Below are positions 43,506 through 54,108 of a stretch of 64,000 bases of DNA, in pieces. Numbering within the stretch: the first letter of the stretch is position 1; the number at the start of each line of letters is the position of its first letter. The notes under the pieces were generated by a model. The model ran no database searches, was not told the DNA's origin, and was given only the letters and a program-made list of their open reading frames with translations. The DNA is from Pegoplata infirma (lineage: Eukaryota; Arthropoda; Insecta; Diptera; Anthomyiidae). The stretch spans positions 175,415,021 through 175,479,020 of the forward strand of contig OY992537.1 of NCBI GenBank assembly GCA_963921195.1. Direction: 5' to 3'. The position numbers were made by a program, and so were the translations under genes.

Positions 43506-44517
43506 CTGATCACAATTTTTTTTTTATGAGGCAAAAATACTTTAGAAAATGTATTCTAGAAGATTGAGCATAAACCCTGTGGAATAGTGTTATTTGCGAA
43601 TATAAAAAAATGTTAATGTAAAATTGAGATACAATTTTTATGGAGAGACTCAAGAGTGAGATTCTGAGTCGGTTAGGACCAATATTTCGGGTAGTTATGA
43701 AAATTAAATGACTTTATACGAGTATTTACAAAAACTTGTAATGTCGAAAGCTTACCGAGGGAGACGGATTTCAAATGTTAATTTTTCCAGCTCGGATTAT
43801 CCAAAATAATTATATATTGCCTCGCGCCATCCACTAGGATGACCCATAATTCCAATACTACACTCTTCATTTCAAATATAAAAATCGTATTATCTATGCA
43901 AGCTAAGTAAGTATATTCAAAAGTCCCAATCGGATTAATTTATTTTTTCACATTCAGTTTTTTTTTTTTTTTAATTTTGTAAAAAAATTCTCACAAGTTT
44001 TTATCTTTATATCTAAGACTTATCTACTTCTAATTGGGTGCGTGTGTAAGAAAGTTTACATAACATCATGCTTAAGTAAACCGACTTTTCTATATCTTTA
44101 AAGGCACAAAAGACCAGAAAAAAATATAAATAATAAATTCAACATTTTTTTTTATTTCAAGGCAATAACAAAACAGCGAAAAAGTTGAAAACAAAAAAAT
44201 ATGAATTGCAGAAAAATGAAAAATCTAACAAAGGAAAAAGTTTTATTTATTTTTTTTTGTGTAAGCAGTTTATTACAAATAAACTTACGCGTTTATACAA
44301 TCCCAGCAAAAATAAATGAGATTTTTAAAAATTGATTTCATAACTAAATAAGTGGAAGAATTAAATTCGGCTGCGATGTTTGGTCGAAGATATCTGATGG
44401 TCATAGGCTGACTGTGGATAGGATCTGGGGAAAAAGTTCATCCTTTACTATTTATTAACATATTTCATTTAATCATTTTTATGTTTAAAGAAGTTCTTCA
44501 CTTGGACCAAGAGGTCC
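43506..44517. other. AT-rich DNA, no gene seen
   Basis: A short DINE scrap (GATTCTGAGTCGGTTAGGACCAATATTTCGGGTAGTT) lies at 43655-43700. The remainder has no ORF, terminal repeat or palindrome that I can support. Confidence 0.45.
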
Positions 44518-44959
44518 CACTGAAAAAAAGCTTCGTGAAATTAATGAAAATTGACGTAAGCCTAATAAAAAATTACTCACATTTTCAACCAAAAACAAAT
44601 TTTATCTTATCAATGAAACTGATGTCATTAAAGAAATCATGAAACTATGCGTAGCACTTATTTAAAACGTTTAATGAAGTTTTTCATTAAATGTATGAAA
44701 ATATTCATTGATTAAATATGGAATAGCAGTAGGTAATACCATATTCGAATTCATTTAAACTTTTATTAATTATTCGTTTTCTTCAAATCTGTCAAAATTA
44801 AGCGCCGTTTAAATTTGACTTTTAAATTGTATGGAGAAAACGAACAATTAAACTAGTTGAAATGAGTGCGAATATGGCATTAGTGAGAAAAACTACAACC
44901 CAACATTGAAATTAACGAAAATCATTAATCTTTAAACCAATTTTCTCCGAATGTACATA

Positions 44960-46534
44960 TGAGGCATTCCACACCAAATGTCCAGCGAATAAAAAAAACG
45001 TGTGTACCGTAAACTTTTGAATAGGTTGTATGGATAACCCTATATGGAACTTAGAAAATTGCGTTTTTGGTTTTTCAAATTTTCAAAAACTGGGCTTAGG
45101 AGGCGTGGTCAAATATTGGAAAAATGGTCAAATTTGGGACTAGTTGCCTTGATTAAATATTTATCACATTAAAACGGAATGCACCACAATATCAAAAACT
45201 TAAATTCTTATATAGTTTTTTATGGGCTATCGATTAAATTTTTTTTTTTATTTTTCAGAACCCGTTCTGAAATTTTCCATTTTTAAAAAAGTCAATTTAT
45301 CAAAAATCCGGCCACCTTTTTTTAATTTTTTATTAAAAGTTTAGATGTTTGTTCATCCACACAAAAAAATTCATTAACGCGTTTTTCGTTTTTTTTTCGA
45401 GAAAATCGCATTTAAATTTTAAATTTCATAACAATTTAGTAATTTGCTTTTATTTTCTTGTTACAACAGAGCGTATGAGTATTATTAATTGCATAAATAT
45501 TACGCTCTTTTGAATCAAGAAAATACAAGCAAATTACTAAATTGTTATGAAATTTAAAATTCAAATGTGATTTACCCGAAAAAAAACTAAAAACGCGTTT
45601 CAGAATTTTTTGTGTGGATGGATATAGTTTCATATAGGGCTATCTAGTGTTTATAAAAAACCGACATTTTGGAAAACCGGTTTCTCGGTTAACCGAAAAT
45701 CAGCTTTTTCGGTTAACCGGTTTTCTCGGTTAAACCGGAATAAAAAAACCGGTTAACCGGTTTTTGTCTTTAACTGAAAAAACCAAAAAATACTTGAAAA
45801 TAGCTTATTTTTATTAAAAAATAAAGCGAATATAGCTTAAGTTAACATATTTGTTTCTTTCAGCAAGGTTTGCAACTATTACGCTATAAAAAACGATATT
45901 TAAACAATGTACTTTAATTGACCATATTCACTAGAACTTCAATTTAATTTGTATTGGTTTTATTTAGAAAAATACATTAATTCGTTATAAGTAAATTGCA
46001 GTTCCGGATTTTATTTTTATTTTCTTTTATTGACATTTTCGCCATTAACAAGATTTTAGTATCTGGTTAACAGTCACTTATTAAGTTTTTCATGAAATGT
46101 TAAAAAAAAAGGCTTACAACGGTGAGTATTTCAAATTTTTATCAGTTTCAGAATAAAATTTCTATTTAGAAAATTGTTTCTTGAAGACAAAAAGTATTTT
46201 AGACGTTCTTTCTCGCGGATTTTTAATGTGTCTTCAACGAAATTTTGAAAATATCATAAAAAAATAAGTGTAAACCCTTAATATTTGCGAAAATATTCCG
46301 TTTTGAATGTATTTAAAAAACCGGTTAACCGACAGAAAAAAACCGGGTTTCGGTGCACCGAAAATTTTCAATTCCGGTTAACCGGTTTGCAAAAAAACCG
46401 AAATTTTAGGAAAAAACCGGTTTTTCGGTTAACCGGTTAACCGGTTTATAAACACTAGGGCTATCCAAACAACTTATTCAGAAATTCAGGGGACACATGT
46501 TTTTCTGTAGCGGGACATTTAGTGGCATACCTCA
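44960..46534. mobile_element. Foldback of the GAGGCATTCCACACC family with hAT insertion
   Basis: Left end TGAGGCATTCCACACCAAATG and decayed right end GGACATTTAGTGGCATACCTCA, flanked by TA. The interior matches 25462-26484 (CTGGGCTTAGGAGGCGTGGTC, GGTTGTATGGATAACCCTAT). A central palindrome near 45485 reads GAGCGTATGAGTATTATTAA and complement. Interrupted at 45645-46457. Confidence 0.8.
45645..46457. mobile_element. hAT-like MITE full of CGGTTAACCG, exact 8-bp duplication
   Basis: Ends TAGTGTTTATAAA and TTTATAAACACTA; GGGCTATC is duplicated (45637-45644, 46458-46465). About 130 bp at each end is packed with CCGGTTAACCGG/TTCGGTTAACC motifs, likely transposase binding sites. The middle is AT-rich. 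813 bp, no ORF. Confidence 0.9.
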
Positions 46535-46736
46535 TATGTATTTTCAGTGCAAAATTTGGAACTTTAAAGTCGCATCCACTCCCTTGTGGGCGTTCGCCTC
46601 CCGACAATAGTGGTACCATTGGACTCATGATGAGGTCCTTAGTCGACGCAAAAAGTTTCATCAGATTTGAAGGGGGGAGAAAAACTTGACTTAAGCCAAA
46701 ACCAAAAATAAACAGCAAACGCTCACAATTTTTTAA

Positions 46737-48290
46737 TTACACTACTAAATATTTAAAAAAAAAAAAAAAAAACTTGATGCGAGTGGGACGCGACCTTACA
46801 AAGTTAATTGAAATTGTTCTAGTGATCACAAATCTGGTCTCCAAACTTTTCCATGACATCAGGTTTTTGAGAAAATTGAGGTCAAAGTTAAAAAATCGCC
46901 GTTATTTGGTTTTTTGACAACTCATAGCTGATGAACCTGATGTGATAGCAATTCAAAATTAGACGAGGGTAAAGTTTAAACATTGCTCTTAAGGGTGCTG
47001 AACTTATTTGGTCAGTTGCCATAACCCTAAGGGTCTATCAATGATATATATTTTTTTTAAAAGCATTTTTGTTTCACTTCAAATCATATGAAAAAAAAAC
47101 TTTATGCGAATGGAACACATGATCACAATTATTTCCCTGGTCACAAAACCGGTCTCCAAACTTTTCTATTACATCAGATTTTTTTAAAAATTTTACATTA
47201 AAAAAATCGCGTTTCGGACATGTTCAACAAATCATAGCGGATGAACCCGATGTGCTGACGACTTAAAAGTAAGTCAACGGGAAAGCTTTAATATTGCTCT
47301 TTAAGATGTATAACTCATTTGATCAGTCGCTTTAACCGCTGGAGCACCAATTGTCTTTCAATAACACAGAAAAAAATATGGAGGAAACAAATTTGAGTAA
47401 TCACTTGTTTAATTTTTTAAAAAAAATTTGAGTAATTTTTTAATTGACGCAATTAAAAATTTACTCAAAAATTGAAAATAAAATTTGAGTAAATAATTTA
47501 ATACAAATTTAATATTTTTTTTATTTTTATTTTTTTTCTCTTGGTGTTTTGAATTCTCATTTAGTTTATTGTTTTTTGTATATGTATATGAAAGTTTGAA
47601 ATCATCTTTATAAAATTTTACTTTGTCTTGAAGACATAAGTATATTTGGTAAAGTTTGTAAAAGCAATTTTTTTGAAAAAAAAAAATTAGAAACTTTTTA
47701 AACTTTTTAAAAAAATATTTTGATACATTTTGAGTAAATTTTTACTTGACACAAATTAAAAGTTACTTAAAAATATTAAAAAATTTTGAGTAAAGATTTA
47801 ATTGTGTGAATTAATAATTTACTCAAATTTTTTATTAAGCATTTAATAATTTTTTATTAAAAGTTTACTCAATACTATTAAATCGTTAACTGGTGGAAAA
47901 TTGAGTAATTTTTTACTCAATAGTATTAAAAATTTACTCAAAATTTTTTTTTTATTTTTTTCTGTGAAGGTATTTTCCCCCAAAAACTTTTTTTTCGATA
48001 CTGGGGAATAAGACATCATTGAAAGACAATTGGTGCCCAAAGGGTTAAGGCGACTGACCAAATGAGTTCTGCATCTTAAAAAGTAATTTTTAAGCTTCAC
48101 CCACGACTTATTTTGAAGCCGTCATCACATCGGGTTCATCCGCTATGACGTTAAAAAAATTACCAAAACGGACATTTTTAAAACTTTGACCTTAAATTTC
48201 TCAAAAACCGAGTTTTTGACAAGCATAACTATTGTTATCAAGTGTGTAAGGTCGCGTCCCAGTCGCTTTTTCGATGTTTACAAGTGTTAT
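46737..48290. mobile_element. Foldback with GCGACTGGGACGCGACCTTA arms
   Basis: Left: TTACACTACTA, GATGCGAGTGGGACGCGACCTT. Right: AAGGTCGCGTCCCAGTCGC, TTACAAGTGTTA. The arm unit (TCTCCAAACTTTT, GATGAACC, TTTGGTCAGT, CATAACCCT) occurs twice in the left half (46784-47040, 47100-47360) and once inverted at right (48000-48270). A lone end of the same family is at 52567-52632. It contains the element 47365-47967. Confidence 0.6.
47365..47967. mobile_element. CACAGAAAAAAA-ended element with TTGAGTAA motifs
   Basis: Ends CACAGAAAAAAA and TTTTTTTCTGTG. TTTGAGTAA and TTTACTCAAA occur about a dozen times, mostly near the ends. Inserted in the foldback above. A scrap of its right end lies at 24908-24956. 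Non-coding. Confidence 0.55.
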
Positions 48291-48648
48291 GTTTATATTT
48301 CACTTAGTTTTCTGACACTATATCCTTAAATTTTAGTACATAAGTAAAACCACGAAATAATATAAAAACAATTATTTCGTAAAAAAAGTCTGAAGAAATC
48401 ACAAAAATACTCGTGCCGCTTTAATCAGCTGTTTTTCATTTGTCTCCATTTAGCGCGTTTTTTATACACTAAAGAGACGCAACTCGACAGGTGTCAAAAA
48501 CAACAAGTTTTATAACAAAATTTAATAAATTTTTTTAATGAAACTATGAAAACTAATGAATTAAATTTTATGAAAGTTGTTCCCAATATGCATGATATTT
48601 TATTAACCTTAGGAATTCCTTCATTGGTTAAATGAAAACAAAATAATA

Positions 48649-49034
48649 GGCTTGTTTTTTTTGCAGACCGGATTAGGATTAGGATAAACTCTATTTAGTT
48701 AAAAAATGGGCCATGTCAAGTCCAGACCTTGTTTTTATAATTTTATTTGAATCTGCATAAAATAGTAAATATAAACAGAAAAAAAATCTTGCGTTGTCCA
48801 AAATGTAAAAAAATTAAAAATAATTTTATTTAAACCCTAGGATTAACTCAAATTTATTTATACCATTTTACATTTTGGACAACGCTTAATTTTTTCGCCT
48901 TTTATAAGTATTTACTTATTGCATCATGTACATTCAGAAAAAAATTGAAAAAAAAATTGCTGGACTTGATTTGACCCAATTTTTAACTAAATAGAGTTAA
49001 TCCTAATCTTAATCCGGTCTGCAAAAAACAAGCC
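48649..49034. mobile_element. Small MITE with GGCTTGTTTTTT ends
   Basis: Ends read GGCTTGTTTTTTTTGCAGACCGGATTAGG at left and the complement at right. The inverted match continues through AACTCTATTTAGTTAAAAA and AAGTCCAG (about 75 bp). TA on both sides suggests a Tc1/mariner-type insertion, though the duplication is too short to prove. 386 bp, no ORF. Confidence 0.7.
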
Positions 49035-49078
49035 TAATGAATCTGTTTTATTTATATCACGAAAGTTTTTTTTCAGTG

Positions 49079-50032
49079 TAAACAACTTCAGTTATTTTCT
49101 TCGCTGGGTTAATATTCTTATATAAAAAAAAACACAGTGAAAAGTTAATAATTTATTTAATGAATTCAGATTAAAAGCTACAAAACGTTGTGGGGCATCT
49201 TTGAAACTTTTTGTATTTTATGTTTATCGTTTTTTGTTTTTTTTTTGTCTTTCGAGGAGACAAATTTCGAAGAATGGAAATTAAATAAAAAAACAAAAGT
49301 TAAAATAGCTAACGGTGACAGTAGTCGTTAATAGTAGCATTTCTAGTAGTGATTGTAAAGATTGCTATAGCAATGGTTTTCACAGCGGCAAATAAGACTT
49401 CATAAATACATATAAGGTGGCAGCTACTTCTAGCGTTGAAAAATTATCTTTTTCAACACTAGATTTAGTTTTTTTGTAATTTTTATAAAAAGTTTTTGCT
49501 TTAAGCAAAAGCTCTATAAGTTTCTTACTCAAGTACGTTTCTACTTGTGCTTTATTTGATAGGACATCAAGGTTATCGAGCAAGTTTCTGAAGTTTCTAA
49601 TCCAAAATCTTCCTTTTTCTAAAAAACCAACAGTTTTTTTGGGTATTAATACCAAATTATGCACAACTTTAACAGCACTATGCATTACATAGCAAAAAGT
49701 TGTTTAAAAAAATCCATCTTAATCATTCATAAATTGTAAAAACTTTTTTATTCTCAGTCTTTAGCTGCAGTGATATCAGTCGTTAACATCAGGTGGCCAA
49801 AAAGGTTAATTGTTTTATTATTCTCTTTTGTTATTTTTATTATTTACTTTTGTATTTTTCCTTTCTAACACAAAACAGAAGAGTTTCCGACAAAAATTTA
49901 TGAATTAAATTTGATTTGTCTCTTGATGTCTTCTTCAAAATTATTACAACGTCCCTGCGCCTCAAAATATAAATAATTTTTTAAGGGGTCCTAAGAAACA
50001 GCCTGATTTATCTTTTATAATATATTTTTTTT
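49079..50032. other. Apparently single-copy DNA around a candidate ORF
   Basis: No transposon ends, arms or repeats are visible here, unlike nearly all of the surrounding 15 kb. It contains the ORF at 49380-49685. The rest is AT-rich. Confidence 0.4.
49380..49685 (-). CDS. Unrecognised small ORF, 101 codons
   Basis: I do not recognise this protein. It starts MHSAVKVVHNLVLIPKKTVG and ends VAATLYVFMKSYLPL before TGA. It is not low-complexity, is predicted mostly helical and basic, and has no clear signal peptide or membrane segment. A possible splice acceptor (TTTTTGCTATGTAATGCATAG) overlaps the ATG, so it could be a final exon starting near 49676 rather than a stand-alone gene. A candidate polyadenylation signal (AATAAA on the minus strand) lies near 49150. 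The lack of repeats around it and its balanced composition are the only support; it may be chance. Confidence 0.3.
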   Translation of the reverse strand: MHSAVKVVHNLVLIPKKTVGFLEKGRFWIRNFRNLLDNLDVLSNKAQVETYLSKKLIELLLKAKTFYKNYKKTKSSVEKDNFSTLEVAATLYVFMKSYLPL

Positions 50033-51374
50033 TATACCCTCCACTCTAGTGATAGAGGGTATATATAAGTTTGTCATTCCGTTTGTAACACATCGAAATA
50101 TTGGTCTAGGACCCCATAAAGTATATATATTCATGATCCTTGATCGATTTTAAGTCGATCTAGCGATGTCCGTCCGTCCATCCGTCCGTCCGTCTGTCTG
50201 TCTGTCTGTCTGTCCGTTGAAAACACGCTAACTTTTGAAAGACTTTACGGAGGCTCCTGAAGTTTGACATATATGTTCTCCATTTACCGGGTCAGGTTGG
50301 TATTGCAATCCAGCGATATCAGTTCAGTGGTTCAAAAGTTATGAGCAAAAGAGTAAATTTCGGCAAGGGTATTTTTCGAATTTACAAGATTAAAACCACT
50401 ATAACTTTCGAAAGACAATTCTGAGGGGGCTGAAGCTTAGTATTTGTCGTTCCCCAAGGCTGTTTGGTTTTGAATTTCAGCAAAATCGGTTCAGTGGTTC
50501 AAAAGTTATAAGCAAAGCACTGAATTTCAGATTTGTTTCACCTTAAACTGTTGAAAACTCGTTAAACAAGTTTTAAAAGCATGGTGAAATACCAGTTTTG
50601 TAAAACTTGTTGTTGTTTGTTTTCTTGTCGTGGGGTGCAGTTTAGTTGTTAGACAAGTAAATATTTGTTATTGTTTTGTTATTGTTAGTGTAACTGTATG
50701 TAACGGGAAAAAATCAAATAAAGTATGTGTATTACTGTATACAGACTAGCGTGATTTTAAAATCACTATGTGATTTTGTTCAAAGGAAATGTGATTATGT
50801 GATTTTCCTTTGAACAAAATCACATAGTGATTTACAAAATCATCTCAAATTGTACTAGCATAACGAAAAATTGCAAAATCATCTCAACTTACCATGGTAA
50901 GTTCTTGTAGTGTGAACATGGCCTATGATTGAATGTTAATTTGTTTTTGGTTTTTAAAGAAGAGGATGGTAATATAAAAAGAGGAAAAATATGTGAAATA
51001 GTTTTTTTTTTGTATTACATATAGGTATAAAACAACAAAAATATTTTACAAAGTAATTTGTTACTCAAAGAAATTGTACACTAAAAAAATATTTACACTC
51101 AAAAAAAATGTTACACTAAAAAAAAAATGTACGCATTATTATTTTTTTTTGAATGAAATGGCAGACTCAAAAAAATGTTGACAGTCAAAAAAATTTTACA
51201 CTAAAAAAAATTTGATTGATTAAAAGAAAGTTTGACTCAAAATAATATACATATTTCTAATAAAAAATTTGTAATGCAATTTTTTAAATTTTTTTTTTAG
51301 AAAATTACTATCAGATAACATTGTGGAGGGTTTTCATAGATTCGACCAAGTCGAATTTAATTTTTCTACTTGTT
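50033..51374 (+). mobile_element. DINE-1-like element, complete, sister of 38586-41279
   Basis: Starts TATACCCTCCACTCTAGTGA, has GTCC/GTCT repeats at 50167-50216, and ends AAGTCGAATTTAATTTTTCTACTTGTT. Very similar to the copy at 38586 apart from insertions, so the two are recent sisters. It carries its own small insertion at about 50735-50930. Confidence 0.9.
50735..50930. mobile_element. ~195-bp hairpin insertion within DINE
   Basis: The sister DINE at about 39290 reads GTATGTGAATGATTGAATG without it. The insertion holds 29-bp perfect inverted arms (50761-50789 and 50804-50832, starting AATCACTATGTGATTTTG) around a 14-bp loop. ACTAGCGTGATTTTAAAATC and ATTGTACTAGCATAACG lie outside the arms. 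Boundaries and duplication are uncertain. Confidence 0.6.
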
Positions 51375-51574
51375 TTTTTATAAAAACTTATCTAATATTA
51401 TCAATTCTTTATTCATTTAATATAAACTTTCAAAAAGAATCACGAAATCATAAAATTAATCTTATTGTAGGGACACCTGAAAGAAAATGGAAGAAAACAC
51501 ATAACTACTTTTTCGAGCTCAGCGACAATAGGTGTTTTAAATGCAAGATTTCTTAAATTTGAAAATCAATACAC

Positions 51575-52340
51575 AGTGCATCAACCAAAATCGGAATGCG
51601 ATAAAACCAAAAGCAAATGAAATTTTACATATTCAATGATAAAATTCCTCAAGGTTTGTTTTTAGTTCAGAGCTAGATGTTTTTTACACGCATTTGAAGT
51701 TAGTGAACTTTTATTATACAGTCAAACTCGGTTATAACGATCTCGGTTATAACGATCTCGGTTATAACGAAATCTCGGTTATAACGAACTTGTTCTAAAG
51801 TCTCGACGTTTAAGCAACAATTTTCACACAAAATACTTATTTTATAATGAACTCGGTTATAACGAATCCTCGGTTAAAACGAACTACTTATTATGGTCCC
51901 ACGAACACAATCTGATATATATTTACCTTTTTATAACGAACTCCCGTAAATACATTTTAATGTGTGGCAATCATGTTTATCAAACTAACAATAGGTTGGA
52001 ATTTTTTGGTTTATAAATATTAAAATTTTGATAAAATGTATTTATATTTTTAATGATTTCTTCTCAATAAGTAGTTTATTTACGAAAACAACATTAAATA
52101 AAACAAAAATGGATCTATTTTTTTTGGAAATAAAACTAGGTTGTTAAAAAAAAATTATACCGCGCTTAAAGCGAACTTCGCTTATAACGAACTTTTTTTA
52201 CTGGTCCCTCGGAGTTCGTTATAACCGGATTCGATTGTAATCATAATAATAATAATTGCTTGAAAATTGTATAAGTGGCGTATGTTTAATTTTGTAATTG
52301 CTTTTAAATAACAATCATACGCATCGGTGACTGTATTTTA
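51575..52340 (+). repeat. Dispersed block of unknown type, second copy of 330-570
   Basis: Shares GCAACCAAAAT-type strings, TTCCTCAAGG, TTTTACACGCATTTGAAGTT, TTGTATAAGTGGCGTATG and TAAATAACAATCATACGCA, in order, with the reverse complement of 330-570. Interrupted by the pogo-like MITE at 51719-52237. No coding frame. Confidence 0.55.
51719..52237. mobile_element. pogo/Tigger-like MITE, TA flanks
   Basis: Ends CAGTCAAACTCGGTTATAAC and GTTATAACCGGATTCGATTG, with TA on both sides (51717-51718, 52238-52239). CTCGGTTATAACGA is repeated four times at the left end and more loosely elsewhere. The CAGTCAAACTCGGTTATAACGAA end is typical of pogo-group elements. 519 bp, no transposase. Confidence 0.88.
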
Positions 52341-53012
52341 TTTTTAATAATTTGATTTGAGATCCTCCTATTGCATGTGCCATCACTAGTGGCATCCTAG
52401 GACAAGTACAAATAATTTAATTTAATTTAATCCTCTCAAACTTTAAAGTCATTTTAAAAGGACCCAGAATAACGAAATGAAAAACTGTAAATGCAGTTTT
52501 ACTACATTTAGTCTCTAGTTTTAAACGTATATTATCCAGTTCGTCTTAAAGGAATTTTTCTTTATTGTTGAACGGTGTAATAAAGTGTATAAGATCGCAT
52601 CCCAGTCGCATTTTCGATGTATAGTAGTGTAATTTAACTGGATTTTGCTGAATTTCGGTATACATAAATCTAAAGTTGAATTTTTAAAATACAAAATGAC
52701 GAAGTCATTGTTCAAAATTGCGATGGAATTATTTTATTTTTTCTGCATTTTTGTTTTAATTTTTTTTTTTTTTAATTTTTCTGCACTTTCATATATTTCT
52801 GAACTTTTAAATTTATTCCGTTTTTTTTTAATTTCCAAGGTTTTAAATGTTTTTTATTTATTTTCAGAACTTTTCTGATATGTTTTTAAATTTTCTTAAC
52901 TTTTTCTCGCATTTTTCGAATTTGTCTAACAATAAGATGTAATAATTTTTTTACATTTTCTGAATTTTTTATTTAATTTTTCTAATTTTTTTTACCAAAT
53001 TAAAAATACTCT
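52341..53012. other. AT-rich DNA with an end fragment of the GCGACTGGGA foldback
   Basis: TAAGATCGCATCCCAGTCGC and TTTCGATGTATAGTAGTGTAA at 52580-52632 match the end of 46737-48290. The rest is T-rich with no gene. Confidence 0.55.
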
Positions 53013-53903
53013 ACACTCAAAAAAATACGTTAGTAGATTTACTAATTTTTTTTTTTTGCTAACGCTAGTTAGCTAACTTTTAGCAAATTTTTAGTTGAGA
53101 TTAGCATGTTAGCAAAAAATTCTTGTAAACTTCATTTAGCACATTAGCAATTTTAAACAAACTTTGAACTAATTTTTTTTGCTAAATTTGAAATTGAGTT
53201 GACTACATTTTTACAAGATTTTTTGCTAATATTAGCAAAATAAATGGTAAATTTTTTTTAATTTTCAGAAAACTTAAAATGGCGCTATCTCGGAAACTAA
53301 GCCAGATAGAGCAAAATGGAGGCCATTTTTGGTTCTTAGAATCTCCATAGTATCGCCGGTCTCTTCACATGTGTGGACCCTAATGGGCCCTAACTTTGGA
53401 CCCAAAAAAGTTAGCATTCCCGAAAATTTTAAAATGCTCATATCTCGGTAAATATTGCCGACACAACAAAAAGTCCAAAAGCGTTTTTGTAGCTCTCAAC
53501 ACGTAGAACAAGACCGCAGATAGTCAAAAGCTCTTCGAGTAATATTTTTGAAGTTATCGAGTTTTATAATTCTCAAGACCCCAGTGGTCCCTTATAATCA
53601 CGTATCTTAAAGACTAAGCAAGGTAGAGCGAAACGGACACAAATTTTGGATCAAAACTATGACGATTTTTAAGGAACCCAACTAGGTCTAGGCCCATCGG
53701 GGTCTGGACCTATCGGGTCCGAACCCAATGGGGTCCTCAGATGTGTATAAACTAAGTTAAAAAAAAAAAATATTTAGTTAACTAATTATTGGCAAAACAT
53801 TTTTGCTAACTTTAGCAAAAAAATTGTGGGTTCAAAATCAGCAAATTTTCTTGTAGGTTTACAAGCTTTTTTTGCTAACATTACATTTTTTTTTTTTGAG
53901 TGT
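53013..53903. mobile_element. ACACTCAAAAAA-ended element with TTAGC motifs
   Basis: Ends ACACTCAAAAAAA and TTTTTTTGAGTGT. GCTAA/TTAGC occurs about a dozen times in the outer 200 bp of each side. The core (53280-53740) has two units beginning CTATCTCGGAAACTAAGCCA and CGTATCTTAAAGACTAAGCA. Each is followed by GGTAGAGCGAAA-like and GGACCCAA-like text. The core is shared with 60133-61926. Non-coding. Confidence 0.6.
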
Positions 53904-54108
53904 TTACACTTTCCTGTATCTTTGTTTTTATACCCTACACCACACCGTGGTACAGGGTAAAATAAGTTTGTGCTGATGTTTGTAACTATCCGAAATATTG
54001 GTCCAAGACCCTCTATCAAGTATACCGATCGACTCAGAATCACTTTTTGAATAGATTTAGCAATGTCCGTCTGCCCATGTAAACGGTGTGCGCACTATAC
54101 ATATACAG

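Larger units (their letters stand above)
44518..49078. mobile_element. CACTGAAAAAAA-ended element with ATGAAA motifs, heavily nested
   Basis: Left end CACTGAAAAAAAGCTTCGTG and right end CACGAAAGTTTTTTTTCAGTG are inverted repeats. The outer flanks (44518-44950 and 48490-49078) are dotted with TTAATGAAA/TTTCATTAA motifs on both sides and nowhere between. The middle is three independent insertions (44960-46534, 46737-48290, 48649-49034). No coding capacity. Confidence 0.5.

Noticed and set aside
49321..49340. Nested unspecified rearrangement at GTAGTCGTTAATAGTAGC
   Set aside because: Only a short AGTAGT-like simple sequence; no evidence of an insertion boundary.
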